From: an uncultured Clostridia bacterium
GTDB lineage: Bacteria > Bacillota > Clostridia > TANB77 > CAG-508
Assembly (NCBI GenBank): GCA_928721565.1
Contig: OV788638.1
Span: forward strand, 186,001-250,000
Length of the DNA: 64,000 nt
Direction of reading: 5' to 3'
The position numbers were made by a program, and so were the translations under genes. This document shows, one piece after another, positions 18,794 to 26,765 of the stretch. A model generated the notes under the pieces. That model was not told where the DNA came from. It did not search any database and saw nothing but the letters and a program-made list of their open reading frames with translations. Every line of letters begins with the position of its first letter. Position 1 is the first letter of the stretch.

Positions 18794-19789
18794 TTATCTC
18801 CTTTTCAGTATTTTTAATACTCTATATCTAATATTAAACAATATTTTTCCGATGAATGGCATATTCATTATAACAAAATTTTCCAGATAATATATTGGTG
18901 TTTCAGTTTTATATAATTTATGGAATACATTCCACCCCATAAAATTAAAGTTTTTCTTATTTTTTATATTTCTAAAATAATCTAATGCCTTTTCATTTTG
19001 TTCTTGTAATTCTTTTGGAAATTTTTCTTTATTATTTACATATGTTCCAAAAACTCCCAGTTTCACATTTATAAACAATTCTCTTACTTGTTCTAATTTT
19101 CTAAATCCATGTGATATTTTATCTGTTCCAACTTGGTTATTTCCATGTTGTCTATATTTTATATATTTTTCTGGCATATATGCTAATTTTCCATTTAAAG
19201 CTACTATAAGTCCTATCCAATGATCATGTATTAAATACTTAGAATCTGTTGGTATTGGTACTATCTTTTCAATAAATTCTTTTTTTGATAAAACTGTACA
19301 TCCAGTCACACAATTATATAAATAGTTTACTTTATAACTATCTATGTACTTGTTTATCTTTCTGTTTAGCATCATAAAATCTCCAAATGACGGATATATT
19401 GTCTTTAAATTTTGATCAACAACTTCTAAATCTCCAAACACCAAATCTGCATTTTGTTTTGTTAAAGTTTCAATTGATTTTTCTACCTTTATTGGTAGCC
19501 ATACATCATCTTGATCAGCTAACATATAATAATTACTTTTTACTTTTTTCAAAAGAAATTCTATTCCTTTTACTACGCCGATATTTTCTTTTTGTAAATA
19601 TAATTCTATTCTTTCGTCTTTCTTTCTATATTCTTCTAATATTTTAGGTGTTGAATCTTTTGAACAATCATCTGAAATTATTAATCTTATATTTTTATAT
19701 GTTTGATTTAATATACTATCCAACTGCTCTTTTAAATATTTTTCTCCATTATATGTTGGGAGTAATATATCTATAGTATCATTATTCAT
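18794..19789 (-). CDS. GT2 family glycosyltransferase, rhamnosyltransferase-like
   Basis: The 331-residue protein carries IDILLPTYNGEKYLKEQLDS, IISDDCSKDST and the metal motif MLADQDDVWLP near residue 93, a pattern common in rhamnosyl- and galactosyltransferases of the GT2 family. It also has HDHWIGL and KYIKYRQHGNNQVG, which help shape the acceptor site in relatives. It lies between wzm and wzt, interrupting the transporter pair. The GT2 at 23969-24946 is its nearest relative in the window. Confidence 0.88.
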   Translation of the reverse strand: MNNDTIDILLPTYNGEKYLKEQLDSILNQTYKNIRLIISDDCSKDSTPKILEEYRKKDERIELYLQKENIGVVKGIEFLLKKVKSNYYMLADQDDVWLPIKVEKSIETLTKQNADLVFGDLEVVDQNLKTIYPSFGDFMMLNRKINKYIDSYKVNYLYNCVTGCTVLSKKEFIEKIVPIPTDSKYLIHDHWIGLIVALNGKLAYMPEKYIKYRQHGNNQVGTDKISHGFRKLEQVRELFINVKLGVFGTYVNNKEKFPKELQEQNEKALDYFRNIKNKKNFNFMGWNVFHKLYKTETPIYYLENFVIMNMPFIGKILFNIRYRVLKILKRR

Positions 19790-19803
19790 TTTATTTCCTC
19801 ACT

Positions 19804-20598
19804 TTATAGCACATCTGCAAAATCTTTTTTGCTCTTTTTGAATATATAATTTCCCCATACAAATATGATTATAGTTAAACTCCAAAATATAAGTGTATAA
19901 ATTCCATGTCCACTTATCACTATGTTACTTGTTCCCATAAAACAGTCTCTAAATCCTGTTACTAGATATGTAAATGGTAAGCATTTCATAGCTCTTGATA
20001 TCGTATGATGTTCTGCTATCATGCTTAAATCCCATACTACTGGTGTAAGCCACATTCCTATTTGCATAATAATTCCTAATAAATTTGAAAAGTCTGGTAC
20101 TAGTGTTGCTACAGCTGATGTGAATCTTGTAATAGCAATTAAAAAAATATATACTGAAAAAATCATATATACAAGTTGTAAAATATTAGGTATAAACTTA
20201 AAAATAGCACATACTAGTGTTGCAATCACCATCAAAAACACTGCAACAAATGCATTTGCAAATAATGATATTATAGGTATTATATCAACTGGGAAAACCA
20301 CTTTTTTTACCAAATAGCTATATCCCCTTATTGAATTACTTGCACCTATTATTCCATCATTTATTGTCATCCACATTGCCATTCCTGGCATAAACCATAC
20401 AACATATGGAGCACCTTCTGGGCCTGTTTGTTTAAATATGTATTGGAATACTATTACATACATCATCATAAATACAAATGGTTGTAAAAAACCCCATACA
20501 CTTCCTAAGCTTGTATTGGCAAATCTATTTTTAAAATCATTTTTTCCTAATTGTAATACTAATCTTTTATTTTTCCATAAAGTTTTTATAAATTCCAT
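19804..20598 (-). CDS. wzm: Polysaccharide ABC transporter permease
   Basis: The 264-residue protein has six hydrophobic segments and the ABC-2 permease pattern: DFKNRFANTSLGSVWGFLQP near residue 20, and WLTPVVWDLS in the middle. It forms the membrane channel that, with Wzt, exports lipid-linked polysaccharide, like TagG or Wzm. It is the first gene of the long polysaccharide operon, preceded by GGAGG and a good promoter. Confidence 0.9.
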   Translation of the reverse strand: MEFIKTLWKNKRLVLQLGKNDFKNRFANTSLGSVWGFLQPFVFMMMYVIVFQYIFKQTGPEGAPYVVWFMPGMAMWMTINDGIIGASNSIRGYSYLVKKVVFPVDIIPIISLFANAFVAVFLMVIATLVCAIFKFIPNILQLVYMIFSVYIFLIAITRFTSAVATLVPDFSNLLGIIMQIGMWLTPVVWDLSMIAEHHTISRAMKCLPFTYLVTGFRDCFMGTSNIVISGHGIYTLIFWSLTIIIFVWGNYIFKKSKKDFADVL

Positions 20599-20649
20599 AT
20601 TTCCTCCATTGTTTTTTATATTTTCTCTTTTATTACATTTTCTCTTGTT

Positions 20650-20678
20650 ATTCTACTATAAGAGCTATTTAAAGTCAA
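20650..20678 (-). promoter_or_regulatory. Promoter of the polysaccharide operon (wzm)
   Basis: On the minus strand the -35 is TTGACT (20678-20673), the spacer is 17 bp and the -10 is TAGAAT (20655-20650), 52 bp before the wzm start. The spacer coincides with one arm of the inverted repeat at 20661-20700. Confidence 0.65.
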
Positions 20679-20700
20679 TAATTTAACCTTAAATAGCTCT
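20661..20700. repeat. 12-bp inverted repeat overlapping the wzm promoter
   Basis: The arms AGAGCTATTTAA (20661-20672) and TTAAATAGCTCT (20689-20700) are perfect complements separated by 16 bp. The minus-strand copy is not followed by a T-run, so it is a poor intrinsic terminator for the gene ending at 20730. One arm fills the -10/-35 spacer of the wzm promoter, which would suit an operator. Confidence 0.6.
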
Positions 20701-20729
20701 AAACTTATATATTTTTTTATTCTAAACAT

Positions 20730-21503
20730 TTAAATTTTTTCACATATCAAGTTGATTACACTTTCCATAATTTCTTTATTGTCTAATTGATTATTTATAT
20801 TTTCTGTAATGCAAATTAGCATTTTCTCTCCATCTTCAAAATATTCATATGTTTGATATTCATCCATGTCCTCAAATGAATAATCCTGTATCTCTCCTGT
20901 AATTTCATCAATTATATAACATTTGCTTGATATTGTTATACTATATATTTTTTTACCATTTATAACATTTTCAATTTTCTTATCATACTCATTCTGATTG
21001 CTTTTATCTTCTATTTTCAAATATCCATTTTTATCTATACTATATTTAGATAATGCTACACTCGATAAATATTTCAAAAATTCTGTTCTATCTTTTTCAT
21101 AAATCCATATTCCTTTTTCTATTGGTTGATTGTTGTTTAAAAGATTATCTAATTCTTCTTTTTCTGGTTTTGAATCTTTTATCATTCCAGCAAATGCGAC
21201 CTTATATTTTATACTACTTTTTATTGTTGCAACTTTTGCATTATTATCTCCATATTGTATTTCGTACAAGTCACTTTCACCTTGTTTTCCTGTTTCTTTT
21301 ATTAATTCTTCTAACTGTTCTTGAGATATTTCTTCTTTTTCATTATTATCTTCTTTTATCTCTTCCTTTATCTCTTCTTTTGCCTCTTCATCTTTTAAGA
21401 TTATATTTTTATTCGACTTTTTCTTCACAAAAATCAAACTCAAAATCATTCCTAAAAGCAATATAATTATTAATATTATTAATATCATTTTTTTATATTT
21501 CAT
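20730..21503 (-). CDS. Membrane-anchored protein of unknown function
   Basis: The 257-residue protein has an N-terminal membrane helix (about 6-27), a highly charged stretch of Glu/Lys (about 38-75), and a folded-looking domain with YSITISSKCYIIDEITGEIQ. It is probably held on the outside of the membrane. I recognise no family. There is no clear Shine-Dalgarno sequence before the ATG at 21503, and the terminator of the upstream gene ends only about a dozen bases before it. An internal start at the second Met (residue 6) is no better supported. It lies between the M14 gene and the polysaccharide operon. Confidence 0.7.
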   Translation of the reverse strand: MKYKKMILIILIIILLLGMILSLIFVKKKSNKNIILKDEEAKEEIKEEIKEDNNEKEEISQEQLEELIKETGKQGESDLYEIQYGDNNAKVATIKSSIKYKVAFAGMIKDSKPEKEELDNLLNNNQPIEKGIWIYEKDRTEFLKYLSSVALSKYSIDKNGYLKIEDKSNQNEYDKKIENVINGKKIYSITISSKCYIIDEITGEIQDYSFEDMDEYQTYEYFEDGEKMLICITENINNQLDNKEIMESVINLICEKI

Positions 21504-21514
21504 ATTTTATAATA

Positions 21515-21540
21515 AAAGGGTTACAAAATTATAACCCTTT
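21515..21540 (-). terminator. Intrinsic terminator of the M14/ChW gene
   Basis: The arms AAAGGGTTA and TAACCCTTT form a 9-bp stem with an 8-base loop, followed on the minus strand by TTTTATTAT. It lies 11 bp after the stop codon of the M14 gene. Confidence 0.75.
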
Positions 21541-21550
21541 GTTCCTTTCA

Positions 21551-23947
21551 TTAATTCATATTTCTAAGCATATCTAATGTTGCATTAATATATCTATTTG
21601 CAAAATTTTTATTCACAACTGACTGATGTCCTGTAACTCCTTGTTTTGGTAATTCTATTAATGCTGTTTTAGCTGCTCTATTTGTTGAACCTAAATAAGT
21701 TCTTCCCCATGCTATCATATATCCTGTTCCATATCTCCCAACAGACTTTTTATTATTTTCTGGAAATTGCCTATCATAATATGAACAAATTTCTTCATTG
21801 CCTATTAATTGTTGTGTCCATCCATGCAAATCAACTAGAAGTGTTTGTCCATTTTGTGATTTATTAGCCAACATAAAATTCCTTAACGTTTGTGCTTCAT
21901 ATGCTTGAAATCCAGCTGTTCCATTATAATTTCGGCTAGATGTAAATCTTTGATATGAACTTCCTATTTGCCAACATCTATTCATGTCAATTCCTTTATT
22001 GTTAGGTGCTTGACTATATAGCGTTGTTCTTCCAGGTCCATTATTAGTCCATCCATTTGTTAATCCATCTTGATTAATACCTGGGAATATGTATATTGTC
22101 CATTTATCTGCCAAATCGTAATCTTTATCATTTAATAATTTATTATAAAATTGATTTGCAATATCAACTAATTCATATCCATCTCGACTCCATATATCCT
22201 CATACCCATGAATTGCAAATGTTGCAAAAAATACATTAGGTCCATTTCCATATTTTAAATAATTCAAATTATTTCCACCTTGCCCAGAAACCCTTAAACC
22301 TGTTTGTCCATATGTTCCTGATTGGTATTCTATTTTAGGTCTAATATTTATATTAACTATTTTTTCTAATATCAAATTATTCTGTTTATCAAAGGCCTGA
22401 ACCTTTAATACTCCTTTTGTGTTTGCTAGTTCGCTTAAATTTAATATTGCTTCGAATCCAGGTAATGGATTATATTCTTTTCCTCCATAACCTTTTATTA
22501 TTTCAAGTACATCATTTCTTGATGTTCTTGTTATCCCAGAATCAATTTTTTCATCATTAAATAATATCCTAATATTTACATTTTCAATATTAGTCATTAA
22601 CCAGCCTTTAACCTTTACTTTTTCTGCTCCAACTTTGTTAGCTGGTTCGTCTATATACATAGTCACTCTGTCATGTGCAATTTTAGGTACTATTTTTATT
22701 TCTATTGCTTCTAGTCTTAGTCCTTTTTCTTCAGTTCCTGCAGTTTCTCCATCATTTGCCCAACCTTGCCATCCAACATCTTGTACTAGTACTCTATATT
22801 CAATGCTATATTCCTCTGTGTTTTCGATTTCTATCTTTATAGCCTCTATTCTTTTGCTCTGCGATACCGTTCCTGCAATCTCTCCATTGTATTTCCAATC
22901 TTGCCAGCCTATATCTTGTACATGTACCCTATATTTTATTCTCATATTATCAGTTGCATTAATTAAGTTTAATTTTATTGCTTCTATTCTTAGCAATCTT
23001 CCTTCTGTTCCTGCTTTTTCGCCATCTTTTTTCAAATTTTGCCACCCAATATCTTGCACATGTGCTGAATATGTTACATGAAGTTCTGTATCATAAAATA
23101 TGTGTGATTCTAAAGTTCCTATTACTTTTCCTTTAGAATTTATTGTGTCAATTTTTATTATATGTTGACCTGCACTTAAATCTCTTGTATCAATTTCAAA
23201 ACTATATTGTGGCATTAGATTCTGTTTAACAGTTCCATATCCTACTACTCCTTTAATAACATCAGGTCTTTCTGCATATTTTATTCTATCTTCATCTAAT
23301 TTTATTTGGTCAAAATAAGCTACTATCTTTGTATCTGAAACATCAGCCATTTTCCAACCAACTACATTTATTTTATCATTTTTATAATACACTGTTCCAT
23401 CTTGTGCTTGATCCAAGTTCATTAAAACCTTAGCTCTTTTTTCTACTATCTTTATTTCTATCGCTTCTAATCTTTTTAATTGTCCTTCTGTTCCTGCTGT
23501 CTCTCCATCATATTTCCAATCTTGCCATCCTATATCTTGGATATGTACTCTATACATTATTGAATATTCTTCTGTTTCTTCTAATTCTATTTTTATCGCT
23601 TCTAATCTTTTAGATTGTCCTTCTGTTCCTGCTAATTCTCCATCATATTTCCAGCCTTGCCATCCTATATCTTGTACATGTGTTTTATACTTTATTTTTA
23701 TACCATCTGGCAAATTAGTTGAATTGATTTTTATTGCTTCTAATCTTTTAGATTGTCCTTCCGTTCCTGCCAATTCTCCATCATTTTTCCAACCTTGCCA
23801 TCCGACATCTTGTACATGACAACTATATGTAACTCTAATATTTCCTTCCTCATACTCATTTCCTTGCACTTTCATCATTATAGCTATTTGCAATACAATT
23901 AAAAGCATTAATGCTTTTAACACTTTATACCCCTTATTATTTTTCAC
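21551..23947 (-). CDS. Secreted ChW-repeat protein with M14 zinc peptidase domain
   Basis: I choose the GTG at 23947 as start because AAGGTGG lies eight bases upstream; the frame is open four codons further. The roughly 798-residue product has a signal peptide (KALMLLIVLQIAIMM), three ChW repeats, a linker domain with RPDVIKGVVGYG, three more repeats ending near residue 425, a second beta-rich domain (about 430-540), and an M14-like domain from about 560. Zinc ligands appear as HGYE (near 580) and the His of DLHGW; DMNRCW carries the substrate arginine, and ALIELP the catalytic glutamate. M14 enzymes of this kind cut gamma-D-Glu-diamino acid bonds in peptidoglycan stems. It is probably a wall hydrolase. 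Confidence 0.88.
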   Translation of the reverse strand: MKNNKGYKVLKALMLLIVLQIAIMMKVQGNEYEEGNIRVTYSCHVQDVGWQGWKNDGELAGTEGQSKRLEAIKINSTNLPDGIKIKYKTHVQDIGWQGWKYDGELAGTEGQSKRLEAIKIELEETEEYSIMYRVHIQDIGWQDWKYDGETAGTEGQLKRLEAIEIKIVEKRAKVLMNLDQAQDGTVYYKNDKINVVGWKMADVSDTKIVAYFDQIKLDEDRIKYAERPDVIKGVVGYGTVKQNLMPQYSFEIDTRDLSAGQHIIKIDTINSKGKVIGTLESHIFYDTELHVTYSAHVQDIGWQNLKKDGEKAGTEGRLLRIEAIKLNLINATDNMRIKYRVHVQDIGWQDWKYNGEIAGTVSQSKRIEAIKIEIENTEEYSIEYRVLVQDVGWQGWANDGETAGTEEKGLRLEAIEIKIVPKIAHDRVTMYIDEPANKVGAEKVKVKGWLMTNIENVNIRILFNDEKIDSGITRTSRNDVLEIIKGYGGKEYNPLPGFEAILNLSELANTKGVLKVQAFDKQNNLILEKIVNINIRPKIEYQSGTYGQTGLRVSGQGGNNLNYLKYGNGPNVFFATFAIHGYEDIWSRDGYELVDIANQFYNKLLNDKDYDLADKWTIYIFPGINQDGLTNGWTNNGPGRTTLYSQAPNNKGIDMNRCWQIGSSYQRFTSSRNYNGTAGFQAYEAQTLRNFMLANKSQNGQTLLVDLHGWTQQLIGNEEICSYYDRQFPENNKKSVGRYGTGYMIAWGRTYLGSTNRAAKTALIELPKQGVTGHQSVVNKNFANRYINATLDMLRNMN

Positions 23948-23968
23948 TAAATATACCACCTTATTTAA

Positions 23969-24946
23969 TTATTTTAAAAACACTAAATACGCTAAAACCG
24001 GAAAATGAAACAACACAATCTCTCTAACCATCTTTTTACCTTGATTCTTTCCAGCTAAAATTTTAAAAAACTCACTAAAATTCCAATTAATTTTAGTACT
24101 CTTCAAAACATCTGAATAATACCTTTCCGCTTCTTCCATAAACATCTGATCATCTCTGATAGCCGCATATTCCTTGCACATTTTAATACCACCAAGATAA
24201 GCTCTATTAATAGCATCTTTTCTGTATTCTAAAAAAGAGTTATAACTATTGCCATGATCATTTTTCCATCTAGCAAGATTCTGATTTAAACTTCTTCCAC
24301 CAAAAACATTAGTTCCATGTAATCTATAATCGAACAGAGCATCTTCAATATAGCATATACCTTTTCCTTCATTCGCAAGAAATGCGGCAAGCCAATCATG
24401 TGCAATAACATCTTTTTTAAATGGAATCATTTTTTCTTTAACAGTTTTGGTAATAATTTGCGAACATCCTATTCCAACACATCTTGAAATAGCCAATTTG
24501 CTATTTTCTTTTACTAATGGCACATTTTTGTATTTAAAGTAATCATCTTGAATAACAACTCCATCTTCGTCAATTTGTCTACAGTTGCAATAGACCATAT
24601 CAACATTTTCTTCTTTTAATTTAGATAAGCTTTTTTCAACTTTATCTTTATGCCATATATCATCATGATCTGAAAACATTATATAATCTGCTGTTGATTG
24701 TTGTAGTAAAAATTCAAAATTTTTATTATACCCTAAGTTTTTAGGTTGAATATACAATTCTATCCTTTTATCTTGCATTTTATATTGTTTCAATATTTTC
24801 GCAATTTGTGGATTAGTAGAATTGTCATCACTTATGTATATTTTAATATTTTTATATGTTTGGTTTAATATACTTTCTATTTGCTTTTTTAAATATTTTT
24901 CATTGGTATTATATGTTGTAACTAAAATATCAACTAATTCTTCCAT
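23969..24946 (-). CDS. GT2 family glycosyltransferase
   Basis: The 325-residue protein has VDILVTTYNTNEKYLKKQIE, IYISDDNSTN and the metal motif IMFSDHDDIWHKD near residue 92, and later AHDWLAAFLA and DYRLHGTNVFGG. It is close to the GT2 at 18794-19789 in layout. It starts 3 bp after recO and is followed by the M14/ChW gene, so a surface-glycan gene is co-transcribed with DNA repair and ribosome assembly genes. Confidence 0.87.
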   Translation of the reverse strand: MEELVDILVTTYNTNEKYLKKQIESILNQTYKNIKIYISDDNSTNPQIAKILKQYKMQDKRIELYIQPKNLGYNKNFEFLLQQSTADYIMFSDHDDIWHKDKVEKSLSKLKEENVDMVYCNCRQIDEDGVVIQDDYFKYKNVPLVKENSKLAISRCVGIGCSQIITKTVKEKMIPFKKDVIAHDWLAAFLANEGKGICYIEDALFDYRLHGTNVFGGRSLNQNLARWKNDHGNSYNSFLEYRKDAINRAYLGGIKMCKEYAAIRDDQMFMEEAERYYSDVLKSTKINWNFSEFFKILAGKNQGKKMVREIVLFHFPVLAYLVFLK

Positions 24947-24949
24947 ATT

Positions 24950-25657
24950 TTATCCCTTTTCTAATTTTTCATTAAAATATAATTTTGTTATTAACCTTAA
25001 TTCATTTAGTGATTCATCTTTTAAATTAAATGAAAACAATTTTTTAGGTGGTGCCATAACTATATATTTTATGGCATTCATTGTGCTCTCACTCATTTGC
25101 AGGCAACTTTTGTCTTGCCTTCCACATGCAGAACATTTAAATCCATTATCTCTTAAGCTAAAGTATATCAATTCTTCTTTTTGCTTACAATTTACACATT
25201 CTGTTATCCTTGGTGTAAAACCTAAAAAACATAATATTTTTAATTTAAATATACTTGTTATTAGTTCTGGATTTTTGTCTGTTTCTGATAATGTATATAA
25301 TGTGTTTAAAAATAATTGTAAAATTTTATAGCAGTTTTCATTTTCATCTGTCACATCTCTAATTATTTTTGTCATTCCTACTGCGTAATTTAGCTTGTCC
25401 AAATCTGTTCTTAAATTGTAAAATACTTCTATTGTTTCACAGGAATTTATGTTATATGTATTTGCTCCTTTATACATTAAATATTCTCCAAAACACAAGA
25501 ATTGTGTTCCTGCAAGTAAGGCGCTTCTTTGTCTTCTGGCGCCTTTTGCAACACATGATATTTTACCTAATCCTGGTGTTAACATTGTTAGCATTTTGTC
25601 ATAATCACCTAAATTATTTTCAGAAATTATTATACCACTCATTTTTATTGTTCCCAT
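24950..25657 (-). CDS. recO: DNA repair protein RecO
   Basis: The 235-residue protein has an N-terminal OB-fold (SGIIISENNLGDYDKMLTMLT and CVAKGARR), a helical middle, and a zinc module with two CxxC pairs (CVNC and CSAC). RecO helps RecR load RecA onto SSB-coated DNA in the RecFOR pathway. The start has GGAGG six bases upstream. The first 38 bases overlap the end of yqzL in another frame. The order era-yqzL-recO is the usual one in Firmicutes. Confidence 0.95.
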   Translation of the reverse strand: MGTIKMSGIIISENNLGDYDKMLTMLTPGLGKISCVAKGARRQRSALLAGTQFLCFGEYLMYKGANTYNINSCETIEVFYNLRTDLDKLNYAVGMTKIIRDVTDENENCYKILQLFLNTLYTLSETDKNPELITSIFKLKILCFLGFTPRITECVNCKQKEELIYFSLRDNGFKCSACGRQDKSCLQMSESTMNAIKYIVMAPPKKLFSFNLKDESLNELRLITKLYFNEKLEKG

Positions 25658-25787
25658 TCTGTTCCTCCATTGGCTGTTTTATTTTTTTATCTATTTGTTC
25701 TTCTATATTTTGTATTTGTTTTAGTTCTAAAAATGTATTTACATCTCCTGTGTTTTTAAAGGTATTCCATGCAATTTTTTTAATCAT
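25620..25787 (-). CDS. yqzL: YqzL family small protein
   Basis: This 55-residue protein begins MIKKIAWNTFKNTGDVNTFL, which fits the YqzL pattern (aromatic, W, x, x, F, x, x, TG, then YLxxKE-like). The position between era and recO is where YqzL is found in Bacillus. Function is unknown. Its 3' end overlaps recO by 38 bp, and the recO ribosome binding site lies inside it, so translation may be coupled. AGTGAG-type sequence upstream of its ATG is a weak ribosome binding site. Confidence 0.78.
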   Translation of the reverse strand: MIKKIAWNTFKNTGDVNTFLELKQIQNIEEQIDKKIKQPMEEQNGNNKNEWYNNF

Positions 25788-25845
25788 AAGCTCACTTCCT
25801 CTAATTCTATCTTTCGCAATTCGTATACAAATTATGCATTTATCT

Positions 25846-26751
25846 CTATTGTAATTTAAATTTTTTTACTATTGTTGAATCATCTTGCCAATCCTCTTTA
25901 ACTTTTACCCATGTTTTTAAGTTTACTTTTGTTCCAAAATTTGCTTCCATATCTATTCTAGCTGATTGACCTATTCGTTTCAACATACTGCCATTCTTAC
26001 CAATTATAATCCCCTTATGAGAATTTCTTAGACAATAAATTGTTGCTTCTATGTCATACATAGGTTCTCCATTTTGATTTTTTCTGTATTTCATTTTCTC
26101 AACTTCAACATATATTCCATGTGGTACTTCATCTTGTAAGAATGTAAGTGCCTTTTCTCTTATTGTTTCTTCTGCTAGTTGTCTTAATGTTTGATCTGTA
26201 TACTCCTCTGTATCATAATATGCAGGACCTGGTTTTAGGTTCTTTTCAATTTCGTCTAAAATTATATTTCTATATTTTGTTTGTAAAGATGATATCGGTA
26301 TTACAGCTTCAAAATTATATTCTTTTTGGTATATATCTATTAATTTTAGAAGTTTTTCTCTTTTTATTAAGTCTATTTTGTTTATTATTAGTATGGCTTT
26401 TTTATTTGATTCTTTTATTTTTTCAAGAATTCTCATGTCTCCTCTACCAATTTCTTCACTTGTAGCTTCTATTACAAATAATATTAAATCTATTTCGTTT
26501 ATAACTCCAAAAGAAGTTTCTACCATTGTTTCATTTAATTTTGTTTTTGGCTTATGAATTCCTGGTGTATCTATAAATATTATTTGTGAATTTTCTCTAT
26601 TAACAATCCCTCTAATTGCTGTTCTTGTTGTTTGAACTTTGTTTGCTGTTGCTGCTACTTTCTCACCTACTAATAAATTTACTAATGTGGATTTCCCAAC
26701 ATTGGTTCTTCCAAGCATTGCAACAAAGCCTGATTTAAATTCTTTTTTCAT
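25846..26751 (-). CDS. era: GTPase Era
   Basis: The 301-residue protein has the G1 loop GRTNVGKST (about 14-22), G3 in IDTPGIHKP, G4 NKID, and a C-terminal KH domain with KGIIIGKNGSMLKRIG. Era binds the 3' end of 16S rRNA and assists 30S assembly. It has a good AAAGGAA ribosome binding site and follows the large unknown gene by 14 bp. Confidence 0.97.
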   Translation of the reverse strand: MKKEFKSGFVAMLGRTNVGKSTLVNLLVGEKVAATANKVQTTRTAIRGIVNRENSQIIFIDTPGIHKPKTKLNETMVETSFGVINEIDLILFVIEATSEEIGRGDMRILEKIKESNKKAILIINKIDLIKREKLLKLIDIYQKEYNFEAVIPISSLQTKYRNIILDEIEKNLKPGPAYYDTEEYTDQTLRQLAEETIREKALTFLQDEVPHGIYVEVEKMKYRKNQNGEPMYDIEATIYCLRNSHKGIIIGKNGSMLKRIGQSARIDMEANFGTKVNLKTWVKVKEDWQDDSTIVKKFKLQ

Positions 26752-26765
26752 TTTGCTTTCCTTTC

